Below, one piece after another: positions 12,701 to 24,751 of a stretch of 64,000 bases of DNA. This stretch comes from Phallusia mammillata (taxonomy: Eukaryota > Chordata > Ascidiacea > Phlebobranchia > Ascidiidae), in assembly GCA_003260075.1 (NCBI GenBank), contig QLIY01000271.1, forward strand, positions 62,001 through 126,000, written 5' to 3'. Both the position numbers and the translations under genes were made by a program. Numbering within the stretch: the first letter of the stretch is position 1; every line of letters starts with the position of its first letter. The notes under the pieces were generated by a model. It saw nothing but the letters and a program-made list of their open reading frames with translations, ran no database searches and was not told the origin of the DNA.

Positions 12701-14562
12701 AAAGGCCGAATCGCGTTTGCGTTCGAAATGGGTGCTCTCGAGGCCCGTCTTCCCCACCCCTTCGAGGTTCAGTGGCAGTGCTCACCGCGCCGTGACGTAA
12801 TTTGAGACGAAACACGTGGTGAGTGACGTGAGCAAAAATATTACGTTTCCCAGCTCGTGTTGCGCAGTTCCTAATCATCGGCACCCGCTAATGCATTCGC
12901 TCCAGATGCGAACGTGCGTAAATGCTACTTATCACAAAATGGTGGATGTCACTCATACGCTTGCAGAATCCGAAAGTAGCTTTCATGTTATCCATTTACG
13001 CTGGTTTACCCGCACAACAGTGTTTACTGATTCTGTCAAAGATGGTGTGTTTTATGATTTAATTTGTTTCTTCAAGTTACCAGCCTGATAGCAATTGATA
13101 TATTCCATAATACTTTTTGGTGCATGCTGATAGGCAATGTTTCAAACTAATAGGTTTTAGAAAATGTTGCGCATTCTTCTCGAGATCTTAGGGTTGCCCA
13201 ATGGGATGTGTGGTAGTCTATTGTGTCCTTCATTTTTTTGGCCGCACGATTTCTATTCAAATCTTGTTTGATATTCAAAATCACATTGTTAAAACACTAG
13301 CCGCATTACAACACAAAAAGACTGCGGTTTGTCAAGTCGCAAAATTTGGTGGTCCTCGTCACGCCCGAGTGCACTTGATAAGGTCACGTGACATGGTATC
13401 CGGCTTATGAATATTAATAAATATTATTTGGGCGCGACCGGGTGCAGAGCCCAGCGCTGATCAAGTCGAAATATTTATACGACCAAGAAGCCGTGGTGTA
13501 CTTAATATGGCGCCGCGTAACGCTTGGATTGAACTCATATCGGGCAATGTTGGTGGGGCGTGTGTGCTAATGGAATTCATGGTGTGTTGAAATCTTGAAC
13601 GCGCTGCATTTAATGTAAATATAGCATTTATGCGCTGCTGGGGTTATGTTTTTCCAACTCTGAAATTTCTAGCAATGTCGTTGGTATAGTTTTGTTATTA
13701 TTTTAGTATTTGCAGAAACGCTTTTAAGAACATGTTCCTACTTAACAAATCCTATCCCTTCTCACCTAACCTTTAAGACAGTAACATACTTATTGAAGAA
13801 AATTGTCATTCAACTGGTGTAATGCTAAACAAAATTGTTTTTCAAGAACCTGTATTTCTGCTGACGTTTCTTGAAACCTAGTATTTTGTTTAGCATCACA
13901 CCAATAGAAGGACAATTTTGTTAAATATGCAACCTGATGGACGAAACGCTTATTCACTATTTTCTATAACATACTTCTTGTCGACACTACCGGACACTAA
14001 ATGTTTGTCACAACTTTACACTGTCAAAAAATACATTTAGAAGACTACAGTAGTATGGATGTAACATTACACGCTGACTGTACGAAAATGTTCTACTTTT
14101 ATTCCAGATGATTCAGGCGCTTGACAATTACAGAAATGGAACCACTGGCCAGCTGTCAGCTATTACTGTATTTTTGATATTCGGTGGATCAATTGCGCGT
14201 ATTTTCACTTCTATTCAGGAAACAGGCGATCAATTGGTGATCATGAACTATGTTGTATCCACTATATGCAATGGTATAATCGCAGCCCAGGTAAATAGAT
14301 TTATTTGTCGCTTAGGTTTTGTTGGTAACTTACCAAAGCATGTCTATTAATATTTTCTAATATTTTCATTTATTTCCAATTTTTATGAAAATTGCACAAA
14401 GGCTAACATTTTTGACTCAGTTTTATTTCAGGAAAGATCTTGCAGGTTTTGCATCCCATATGTTGATTGGTAAAACAAACTTTTCAAATTATGACCTTTA
14501 AAATTTTTCTTTTGCAGATGGTCCGCTACTGGAACGTCAAGCCTAAAGCCAAGGCTGAATAA
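3767..14562 (+). CDS. MPDU1: MPDU1-like PQ-loop protein (mannose-P-dolichol utilization defect 1)
   Basis: In animals MPDU1 (SLC66A5) is an ER multi-pass protein required for efficient use of mannose- and glucose-phosphate-dolichol in N-glycosylation and GPI-anchor synthesis. Coding exons: 3767-3830, 4097-4162, 4415-4547, 4632-4692, 5488-5631, 14108-14290, 14518-14562. All introns are GT-AG and the phases agree; the total is 231 residues (human protein 247). Residues 44-52 carry the PQ-loop signature VKVPQIQKI. Residues 167-197 contain [18 protein letters not shown] and [12 protein letters not shown], nearly identical to vertebrate MPDU1. Several hydrophobic helices are evident and the C-terminus is short and basic (KPKAKAE). 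The start at 3767 gives an N-terminus about 16 residues shorter than human; the frame stays open upstream to 3614, so a longer N-terminus is possible. Intron 5 is 8.5 kb, while the others are 84-795 bp. Confidence 0.93.
7417..7599. repeat. Direct duplication split by 10-C run
   Basis: The copy at 7417-7490 and the copy at 7502-7599 flank a C run at 7492-7501. Both begin TACGAAACAGCTGG and end GGCATTTTGG. The second copy carries about 25 extra bases in the middle, so the two differ by an indel like alleles. Probably an unmerged assembly overlap. Confidence 0.85.
8400..9320. other. GC- and CpG-rich block inside MPDU1 intron 5
   Basis: This block has many CpG dinucleotides and C-rich tracts, unlike the flanking AT-rich DNA. 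An open frame of 183 codons runs through it on the + strand (8910-9461). Its product is rich in Pro, Arg and Ser and resembles no family I know, as expected of a GC-rich stretch read by chance. It may be an unmethylated regulatory island; no promoter element could be assigned. Confidence 0.4.
13799..13919. repeat. 121-bp imperfect palindrome (foldback/MITE-like)
   Basis: The left arm 13799-13847 runs from AAAATTGTC to TTTTCAAGAA. The right arm 13868-13919 is its imperfect reverse complement, from TTCTTGAAA to GACAATTTT. The arms are about 50 bp with a roughly 20-base loop, and include a matched block around TGCTAAACAAAAT. No clear target-site duplication was seen at its edges. It lies in MPDU1 intron 5, 190 bp upstream of exon 6. 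Confidence 0.75.
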
Positions 14563-14850
14563 TTGCACAATTCTTTGCTTGTTCTGCTACCTGCTAAGCA
14601 CTTGTTATGTTGATTATTTCTTGTGTTGATTCAATTCCACTGATTCGGTGAAAGTTTACCTTTCTCTTGATTTGAAATCACTATTTTACACCAGGAAAGG
14701 TTTACATAATAATGTTTTGGACGAAGAAAAATGTTGTAATCAAGATTTTGTTACCGATGCAGATTGCTTCAACGCAGACTGATGAAGCAAGTTGAGTTTA
14801 TGCAATATTTTTATGGCGTTTTATTATATTTAAGAGCAGCCATATTCCAG

Positions 14851-14856
14851 AATAAA
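14851..14856 (+). terminator. Candidate poly(A) signal of MPDU1
   Basis: AATAAA lies 289 bases after the MPDU1 stop codon. It is the first canonical hexamer I noticed on the + strand downstream of the gene. Confidence 0.45.
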
Positions 14857-16783
14857 CATCGCTTTTGTTGCAACGTGGCGTGCGAAACGATATGACTTAC
14901 AACTGACAAAAATGGCGGCGCTTTCGTATGTACGCACCCGTACGCGATCGGTGCTTCGCTACGTACCTTGGCCTTTGTTGCCTGTAAGGTATATGACTGG
15001 TTTAAAGGTCTTAGGTTTCCAATTTTGGCATTGGAAGTCAAGGAAGGGCGTGTGGGTCTTGGCTTCCGTTTGAAAGGGACGGGAAACCAAGAAGAGGTTC
15101 GATTCTCGGTAGCGAAACAAAAACATCGACATGGCAAAAATAAAGCACACTTTGATTTACTTCCTATGATTCAGAAGAAATGTTTGTTGGAGTATTTTAA
15201 TCCTTGGTATAACGTGACATGAAGGCGTCGTTCAAATTGCTGTTTTCAATTTTTTGAGTTTAAATTGCTGCGGTCTTTTTTTGAAAATGTTTTAAACTGC
15301 TGTTTTAAGTCTTTCAGCAAATTAAGATTTGCATTTTGTCTTTTTGGCGTTCCAGTACAACAAATTGGCGCCCTGGAGCCATGTAACTGCAGACAAAGCT
15401 TTGTTTTTATCATTCTTAGGACCCTTTTAATTGTTTTTGGCTTAAACTTTCCTTTTTGACGAAATAATACACTTAATTGAATATAATATTTCATTACCGC
15501 TGGCTTTTTCCCTGTGTAAAGTCACCGAAACCTACTGGGCTACTCAGCTAAATCTGATTTCTTTTTGTCTACCTTTCTTCGCGACTGTACACAGCCGTTG
15601 TATTCTACCTTGGCGAAGTCCCATTCACAGCCCACTTCGTTGTGAAGAAGTGCGTGGTCGGTCACAAAAGCGTTGCAATATCCGATCTCTCATTGTTGCA
15701 AAACCGAAAGCACAAGTAGGTCCCAGTGGCTATGATTTCACCTTCACTCGGTTTTCAGGGGTCCATTCACAAAAAATCTGTGAATAGGCCACGGCACGCG
15801 CCTCGGCCCGGGTTGCTCAGTGCATTGTCCAACGGGTAGGATGAACACTGTGAGCAGGCACTCATCTATTGTCTCCCCTGCTCTGTATTCCATTATTCCA
15901 CGTGGCGAGAGGTTTTGTGATGCACCACCATCAATGGGAGACCGAACCGCGCCACAAAGGCTTTCGTATACGCTGCGAGATCTCAATGCACGATCAGGCT
16001 TCACAGCCGAGGCGTGTGGAGCGCGTTAACAATGCCAGCGAGATTTAACTGCGCCGGATCTATTGAATAAAAGGCGTTGAAGAGGTTCCCCTGTTTTGAC
16101 TTTCCCAATGAATGTTCTGCAAAGGAATTCTCCCAGGCTGTCAGTGAAGGCTTGATGGCTAGAGAACAATAGTTTGTTTTACACTTGGCTCTTTAGGTTA
16201 TTTCTAACCGTTTTAGCGCCTTGTTTTTAACACGGAAGCTACTGAATCATACACGAACATGGCAGAAATCTTTTTGACATACTTTATGAGGAGTTGTCTA
16301 AATATTACTTATCCGAATCGAAATAATCGGCCTTAAAATTACAGTTCCGAATCTTTCGCGCTTAAATCCTACCAAAGCTTTGGTAAAATGGTGGCTTACT
16401 GGACTGGAGTTTGTATATACGCAACGCTGTACTTTTCAAGGTTTTCTCATTAAAGTTTTTCTTGAGACCCGTCATTTGAAATAGGCATTTAAAATGCTTT
16501 TCAGGGATGCAAAATTTTGTATTTTAAAATTTACATGTTAATTATTATTTTTTTGCTGAACTGATCGTTTTCACTTCACAAAGGTGTTTGTGATAAATAT
16601 GATCCGTTTATTTGTGAACCTGACATTTAGTGGAAAACCAACTGTTTAGATTTTTTGCATTTGATTGATGCCACCAAGCTACCCTGTCTCGCACGAACAG
16701 CGCCGGCAAATAACGTTGGATTGCGCGGTCGGCCCAGTCACAGCGGGATACCTTTGTCTATCCTAAGTTGGATGCGCCGTAAG

Positions 16784-16849
<66 letters not shown>
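16784..16849. repeat. 66-base poly-C homopolymer
   Basis: An uninterrupted run of C. Unlike the shorter C runs in this window, the DNA on its two sides is not duplicated. It creates an artificial poly-proline open frame on the + strand. It is probably an assembly or gap-fill artefact; a genuine C tract of this length would be unusual. Confidence 0.95.
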
Positions 16850-19800
16850 ATATGGCAGGAGACCGCGGGAGGTCCTACCATGTCGCCCCGACTTACGCTT
16901 CATTACGGCCGTCGCAGGTTCTTCGACTCCTGTGGCGCCACAATTTTCAATCCCAAAGCAAAATTTCCTGTTAGCTAAAGAGCCACCGACTTGAGGATGT
17001 TATGTTGATTTAAACGCACGCGTTGTGAATTTAAAGATGTCTTTATGATTGTTAAACTGACATGGAATGCGAATGTTGTTAACCGACAAGGTTTTATTAT
17101 TACATATCGTTTTTAAAATTCATTTTATTATAAAAGAAACGTTTGAGTTTACTGAAAAAAACTCTACCCAGTAAACATAGCCTTCGATCACAACACACAC
17201 TCGTTCTTCTAGTGCTTACATCCTCACAGAAATAGCGCTTGGTAGGGTGCTGGCCGCATTCCATTGTCCTCTGTTCCGCAGCTTTGACCTTGACAGGTTC
17301 CTGTTGAATTTGATTAGTTTCGTCGCGTGAGAAGGATGACCCACGTCACGTGATTGGGGTGTTCAGTTTTTGGTCTTGACTACCAAAATTCCGGTGCGGT
17401 TAAATTGATAATTTGTGCAGTTGAATTTACTTCCGGCTGTGCCAGGTGTTTTTAAACCAGTTGGCAGTTTTACAATATGGTTTTAAAATCAAATGCTATT
17501 CACACATTTGTTTATTTGCCACGGTTTGTAACACTCACTCAAAACTGTTGTTGAAAGTACAGTAGAAAAGCAATAAAAAAATTCATTTTGCCCTTTGCGT
17601 GCCGTGATAGTATACAAGTTATTCTTTCATTTTTGTGTTGTGATTGTGTGACTGTAAAGCAGTACGTTGGGTAGTTGCACCACCACCATTTAAACAGTTA
17701 AAATTAACTTCCCTTAACTATTGCAGATTTTCTGATAGCGGTGCCACCAAAACCCGTCGTAAACCAGTTCATTTTATACCTCCGTTAAAAAATGTCTTTC
17801 GATCGAATGGCGATGTTTGCCTTATTTCAGGTGCGCAATTGAGCCTTTGGCGTGTGAGTGATAAATCCATTTTATAGACGGTTGGGGTCGTGCACTGAGT
17901 GGTGCAAACACAATCAATTATCCATCTCTTGTTTACTTATCACGTTTTCCTCCTCCGTGGTTAAGTTGTTTTTTCCCAACCCAACATCGATATTGGAATC
18001 AATATTTTTTCGCCATGTGCTAAAATAAAAAAATCGTAAACATGTTTTTTTTTTTAAATTTTTCCCCATGTTGTTTCACACAGTCGTAAAACAGCTGGCG
18101 AGAGATTGCGTTTTCTCACATTTGTCACGTTCCGACCCGATCAAGTCCACGAATGCTAATGTGTAACTGTAAACCTGTCTTTGCGCCAGATCAAGTCCAC
18201 GTCTTGTTTTACTACTCTGGAATTTACCAGTTCAAGTTTTATTGTCTTTGGGCTGGGGAAAAATTTTGTTTTTCTAAATTTTTTTAATTGTTGATTTGCT
18301 CGCGGGGTTGTTCTCGCCTATTTATTATCCACCAAAAATTGTTCACCAGGGGTTAATTTTACCCCTGAGGTTTAACTTGACATGATTGGGGGAAATGGTA
18401 AATTGTAAACAAAACTTTGTTAGGCAGCCTATGCGAAACAGGTGTTAATTTTTACCAAGTAAGGGTATAAAATTTTTGTTGAGATGCTATGATCTGCACG
18501 TTTAACGCACAAAAGTAAGTGGCTTGGGAGTTTGTAAAAAAAACTTATAGAACTCTAGTTTGATTCTATGTACCCGAGACCGAGCGTAAAGTGAGGTACG
18601 ACAAAAATAACACCAAACGAATTTATTGTCACAGCAGGGTTGAAAACAAACACACAGGAGCTTGACTCAGTTCTTCATTTACTTTGTGCACACTCGCAAG
18701 GAGTACGAAAAGGCCGTAAATTTCAAATAAATTCAACCTTGAAATCGTCCACACTGCTCAAGGACGCGCTTTGTTTTACGCGCACATTACAGGCCAATGC
18801 AATTGTAAGGCAAACAAACCGGGACACCACAATAAACTCCGGCATTTGGCTTTGACAAATAAACGCCAGGCAGGCTGGTAATGTCGCTCACTGACTCTCG
18901 CAGGCGCGACCACCTTCTGCTAATAAAGCTCTGTGTGCTCAGACTACGCATTTCGGGCAAGGCAAACCAAGGCGCGGGAATTTAATGAGTCTGTGGCGTT
19001 TTTGATCGACCGACAGTCGACTGCCGAATCAATTCATCTAATATCGCGAGAAAATTTTTATGTACACGAGCGCGAACGCGGACTAGGGTTAATTATTGAC
19101 CCGGCCCAGCCCTGGTTCGAACCGGCCATAAGACAAACTCACACATGTTCGTAAGCAGTTTATCGTCGCCTTTCTACGCTTCGGCAATCTGGTTTCGTTT
19201 CTTTTGAAGTCCTGCCTGTTTGTCTTGTAATCCGTCGTGAGGCGTCTTTGAGGGTTGAGCTCGCCCGACCCGGAAACGCCGTGCCTCTATACTACGTCAT
19301 TAAATTACTATGATTGTTGGAATGAACTGCAGACAATTTGAGCTTTGTCACCTAAACCGTTTTATACTTAACGTTCTTCCAAATTTACATGCACTATAAT
19401 TGTCTTTGGTCTGATCGGCCAGTTAAGGTGTTTTGTGACATTGAAATAGTTGTGTTTTAGTTACTAGTATTTGGAAAGCACTTTGCCATTGCCGAATTTG
19501 AGTAAATGCTATTACGTGATGTTTGTTAATGCTGTGTTTTGTATACCAACGGGAAAATTGAGTTCATATGAGGTTTGTGTTGTTTTTCATTATTGAAGCA
19601 TTGTATAAATTTTTTTAAATGGTTTTGCTCATACTTAATTGCAGTTGCCGGTATTCCGAAAAAAGTGGCAGTTTCTCCTTTTCTGCTTTCAAAAAAGTAG
19701 GATCCTAAATTTTAACACACAAGCAAGCGGGTAGTTCAATCAATCATGTCAAACTGCTTTATCGCGGTGTCCAATGCAGTAAACAGAAACCGCGCGTTGC

Positions 19801-21491
19801 CCGTTGTTAAGCCGAGGTGCGGCAATAAAACTTATACTAGGGTTTACATTGGAAGTTTTAACAAAAGGCCCCAAAACAAAAGCTGCGTTTGCCTTAAAAT
19901 TCCACATCGGTTAGCAACTGCAACTGTTCACTGGTCGACAAGAACTTTTCTTCGCGGCCTAAACTTCAATCAAACAAACTGTGGGCGAGGGTATTTGCCT
20001 ACCTCCGCCCCCTACGTTTGATAAATCGCGTCCCTGTCGATATATTCTCGATCTGTCACATCTATTAATTCCGAATCAATATTGATTTGACTTGACGCGC
20101 CGCTTACGCACTCGTCATGGCCTCGCGGTATACGTACACGCATTTTCTCGTGCAAACATTTGTTCTTTAAGGGGTTGCTTTGATTTTTCTCTTGCGCAAA
20201 ATTGATTTGATCAAGGTGTGCTTTTGGTGGCGATTTTCGTAATTGCTCAGGACAATCCCCGGGCTTTGAAATTAGGGCAGTTTACAGAATTTGGAATTTT
20301 TTAAATGCGGAATTTTTTTACAGCTGTAGATATTTCGTCATTTTTTCTGGAAATTTTGTAATGGCCAGTTCCTTGAATTATTTTACATTCAAACCATAAA
20401 ACTACGACCAGCTCCTTTTAAAAATAAAAAACGTAAATTTTCGTTTGCTCGCCATAAAATGTTTCATAATGTTTGGACATGCCTGTATTTTTTTTAAACA
20501 ACCAAAACCAAGAAATCAACAATTCCTTACAAACCAAAATTTTGCCAATTCTCTCCAACAAAAATCACATAAAATGCAGATGACACTGCAGCATTTCCTT
20601 GTGTATTTTAAATATTCTTAGTGGTGCAGCTTTGATGTGTCAAATAAACAAACATTAAAACGAGTTTTTTATTCACCGCCTTTTCTCTCCAATTCCCCTA
20701 TGTTTTAGCGATTCTTATAGGAACAAGCTGAGCAATTTTACTATTCCGTTTAGTGACCATTGGCCACTGCTGATAAATACGTAATGAGTGGACCGCGGTC
20801 ATTTCCCAATCCCAATAATCTTATGATTGAGAGAATTGTGTGTAATGATGCACATAGTCCCTAAATCGCCGGCACAAGTCATCGAGTCTTTTGATAAAAG
20901 AACTTATTAATATTGATAAAATTAATAGGACCCTTGATGCCTTGAATTAAGAGTGCAGGCTTCTTACGTATAGCGTTGCCCCGGAAAAATAGTTTGTTAT
21001 CCAAACGTTTACAAAAGCAAAGTATTGCAAGTGCTTTGGGTTTCTGTTCTTGCAAAACGGTTTGTGTAAAGACAACGTTATGAAGCTCTACTGAAATATA
21101 AAAATGTATCAACAAACATTCCGAATTTTGGACTTGTTTGGACTTAGCCAGATATCTATGACGACCATTAGCACAGTCAGGGAGCCAAGAGGTCATGCCC
21201 CACCCATAAAAAGGGTCACACTTTTGGTCATATATCTCGGTGTTCTATAGTATACCCACTTGTACATAGTCAGAGCATTTTTAGCCTCTTCCAAATTTTT
21301 TGCCTGGCTTCGCTACTAGCAACGAACTTGGGTGATAAGTTTATTAACTGTTCAGTAGATTTGTATCTTCATGAAAGATTAATTTTAAGTTATCACAGTC
21401 ATTAAATATTCATTAGGAATCCGCTGCGCGATCCAAAGACCGCGTAGGAACAATTGTCGACACGTGGCTCACTCACCGGCATTTATCACTA

Positions 21492-21776
21492 ATTCCTGTT
21501 TTTAACTTATTTAACGATTAGCTCCGTGACTACAAGAGGATCACGCGATCCAGTCTGGTCGTTTAATATTAAATGGCACAGGATAAGAATTACCGGCAAA
21601 ATTACATTTAAACAACTTGCAATTGCAGACCCCCCCCCCATTCCTGTTTTTAACTTATTTAACGATTAGCTCCGTGACTACAAGAGGGTCACGCGATCCA
21701 GTCTGATCGTTTAATATTAAATGGCACAAGATAAGAATTACCGGCAAAATTACATTTAAACAACTTGCAATTGCAG
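21492..21776. repeat. 137-bp direct duplication split by 10-C run
   Basis: The copies at 21492-21628 and 21640-21776 both start ATTCCTGTTTTTAAC and end CAATTGCAG, and differ at only a few bases. The C run at 21630-21639 separates them. Same architecture as the other poly-C/poly-G junctions here. Confidence 0.9.
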
Positions 21777-24155
21777 GCATATAACAAAATGTGAAGCTGG
21801 TAGCAGCGTTAAAATGAATGTAACACCCGATTTTGACGAAGGGTCTTGAGGTCGAACCCCATCGCGAAATCCCTTTTTAATGGTTGCTCAACTTAATGTA
21901 ATTCTCTGCACGCCTTCGATGCCTTTTAGTTTCATAAAATCGTTTGTATTAAGGCAAAAGGTATGAAATGAAGTTTGTTTATTTTTTTTTTCGACACAAA
22001 GCGTTTCAAACTAAGATGTCGTTATCATTTTTGTGCACTTCATATATAGCACACAAATAATGACTAAGAGTCTATATAGTAAGTGATTATAAGAAGTCAA
22101 ACCAAGTCTTTAAAATAGAGGAATTTTTTTCACCAACACACTATCACTTTCGCTTCTACAAAATTAAGTCCTTTTTAGTTCCAGTAAATCGGCTTATTAG
22201 TGCGGGTAATATACTCGCTCGTAAACTTAACGACAGGCGGAAATCAGACTTCAAACGCAGTTTGACAGTCCGAGTTGGTTTACGGCCTGGGACTGAAACA
22301 TTTGTTTGTCTCGCTTAATCTCGTGGTGATTTTGCATTTACAACTCGTCAGCTGAGCAAAGCAGTAAAATCGGGAATGTAAACCACGCCACTTGACAAAT
22401 ACAGTTTTACAGCACTTGTTGTTAAGCCAGGTGATAGGCTACTCATACTTAATTGATGTAGCAAACTGTTTTTTTTTTCACACGCGCCTAATGTGACAAA
22501 TTAAAATGCTTTAATGCAAATAAAACTACATCGTGGTATTGTTACAAATATACCATCTACTGCAATGAGTGTAAAACGATTCCTCAGCAAAGTTTGTCCA
22601 GAATAAAAATACAAAACTGGATTTTTTTTCTTACTAGATTTAGCTCTGAAGCGTCCATGCAGACCAACGATTGCGGCATACTCACTTTGGTAAACCAGTT
22701 GGATTCGGCATTAAGCCTTCAACAGGCTTGGCTCTACTATGAATCAGTGGAGTTCATGTTTTAGTTTTGGTGCGTAGTGCCACAGATGCAACAAAAATTC
22801 AAACGCATCCGCTATTTAAACATTTTTTGAACATTGAAAGTCAAATTATTGAAGCCAATGAATAAAAAACAATTGTCTAGACTCAAACCAAAACGAGACA
22901 TCATTGATATAACATCGAAATGGTATTCGACATGCATTGTTATCATGTCACCCACGTACGAAACCTTACCACATAGTTTAGTCAATCAACCACCTTCGGA
23001 GTAACGACGAATACCAAACATGGACATACCAATGCATTCACACGTTTTTCAAAGTGTGTCCAAACCGCGATGAGAAAAACCAGCATACCACATACGGGGG
23101 CAAGCTCTTGAGTGTGGGTATCAATATGTCTCCTTGTGCACGCGCCAAAATCACCCTCGCTTCATTCTACCCCGAACAGCGTGTGCGAACGCGCGGCCTT
23201 AAAAATTCCCACCGTATTTTTCAGCCCTTCGACTGTATACTTTGGTGTGTTGATGGGTAAGCCTGGGTCCTTCGTGGGCGCTCGGCGTTCGGAAGTATAA
23301 CTGACAGTGGGGCAGACCACCGCTTGTCTATGGGAGAAACGTACGTTAACGCGTGGGAGCTATACGGGTCAAAAGATTTTCAACTACCGTTGCGGAGGGG
23401 TGTCGGGGGCCGTCCAAGCGATTTTACATGCTGTCTATATACAGCTGTTGGTTGTTGTGTTTTGGACTATGACACTCAGGATGTTATTGCTTATTAGTGA
23501 TATGGATAATGCCAGATGCGGTACTCAATTTCCTTGAGTTTGTCAATGAACATAGCAAAGGCAAATCTTTCACCATGACAACGTTGCTGTCGACCTAAAA
23601 ATCGTGAAATCGTGAAGTCCCCGAGGTGCATTTTTTTTCTTCTTCAACAAGCTTTGCTTATGTGCCTTCAAATCTACCATATCCTCAAAAAATATCAATA
23701 CGAAATGCTGTCGTCAAGTGCTTGTAGATGTCTTTATTTCTAACTTGAAAACGCTTTTTTAAATAATATAGACGCTTTGAAATAAAATCATCGCAAGTAA
23801 CAAGGTCGGTTTCACCCCATTTCCCTATTAATTTTACAAGGAGTGTTTTTTTTAACAGAAATACCTTTTGTATTATTTTAGGATTTCGTTTTTAATGTTT
23901 TACGTAAATGCATTGATTCTTTGAAATAAAACGTTCTAAAAATAGTTGCCCTTCTCATCACCTGTGCGTCATAAATTGTAATTTTTACGTCACTCGGCTT
24001 CGGCACTTACGCCACCTGACCACTTTCTGGTAGTGCTGTATTTCTGTCGGGGAAAGGCTTTTACTTTTGACACGGCCAATTTGAACTGGGGTAACTGCAT
24101 CTCACAAGGCTGCCAAATTGCTTATGGGTGAAATTTCCGACATCGTTGTATAGGC

Positions 24156-24751
24156 CAGGGGTGTCAAACTCGTTGGATTCGAGGGCCACATAACAGTTTG
24201 GAAATTAAGCCGAGGGCCGCATGTAGTTTTAATCTAGTTTTGTACTCTAAACAACCTTTTCGCTACGACGGCCGCATTGCAGATCTTATTTCAAGAACAG
24301 TCGCCAATTACCTGCTGGTTTTTGTTATAAAATTACAGATGTAAATAAATAGGTTTATATCATACTTAACGTCCTAAAAGTCAAGATAAATTTCCAACCT
24401 GATGCACAGATAGAGCTGCACATTGTGAAGCTCAGTTTTAATTGTTTATTACGTTATAATTTGTATTATGACGCTTTTGGTACCTGTTTTTCGCATTGTT
24501 CGCACACAATATTTACAAAAAGTTTGACGCATATGGCTGCTAAATTAACGCTTTCATTACTATTATTTCATAACATATGGATTTTATTTATAAATTAAAT
24601 TTCTGTAAATGTCTGTTTAAACAAAAAGCTCTCACTTAGAAACGTAAGAAAACAATATTATAATTAAATAAAGATCTGACAAAATACGACAATTGTTGTT
24701 GAGTGTTCGTGGGCCGCATGCGGCCCGCGGGCCGCGAGTTTGACACCCCTG
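24156..24751. mobile_element. Non-autonomous hAT-type DNA transposon (MITE-like, 596 bp)
   Basis: The element has perfect 17-bp terminal inverted repeats: CAGGGGTGTCAAACTCG at 24156-24172 and its reverse complement at 24735-24751. The CAGGGGTGTC end and the GC-rich subterminal palindromes (GGGCCGCATGCGGCCC type) are typical of hAT elements. An 8-bp target-site duplication flanks it: GTATAGGC at 24148-24155 and GTATGGGC at 24752-24759, 7 of 8 bases matching. hAT transposases make 8-bp duplications, which supports the class. There is no transposase frame inside, so it would need a transposase supplied elsewhere. The one mismatch in the duplication suggests the insertion is not very recent. Confidence 0.85.

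Larger units (their letters stand above)
5632..14107 (+). other. MPDU1 intron 5 (8.5 kb), CpG-rich interior
   Basis: This is the stretch between exon 5 (donor AAG|GTGAGA) and exon 6 (acceptor TTCCAG|ATG). No exon of another gene was recognised inside it on either strand. By eye, CpG is frequent from about 6.2 to 13.5 kb and is densest at 8.4-9.3 kb, whereas both ends next to the exons are AT-rich and CpG-poor. It also holds a poly-C junction with duplicated flanks (7.42-7.60 kb) and a 121-bp palindrome (13.8 kb). Confidence 0.7.
14863..24155. other. Intergenic DNA between MPDU1 and the hAT element, no gene recognised
   Basis: Open frames reach about 108 codons but none has a recognisable domain, none chains by splice sites, and many fall in GC-rich patches (15.7-16.0, 18.9-19.3 kb). 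The stretch contains a 66-base poly-C run at 16.8 kb and a duplicated unit with poly-C at 21.5-21.8 kb. The 13-mer GATCAAGTCCACG occurs twice, near 18139 and 18188. Nothing else could be assigned. Confidence 0.55.

Noticed and set aside
16655-16978. Poly-proline protein frame
   Set aside because: The proline run is only the 66-base poly-C read in frame; the flanks have no coding character. The same applies to 44169-44393.
18340-18370. Palindrome-like CAGGGGTTAATTTTACCCCTG
   Set aside because: A short near-palindrome without copies or context; not distinguishable from chance.
19100-19130. tRNA B-box-like GGTTCGAACC
   Set aside because: No A box at the right distance and no cloverleaf. A similar GGTTCGATTC at about 15095 fails for the same reason.
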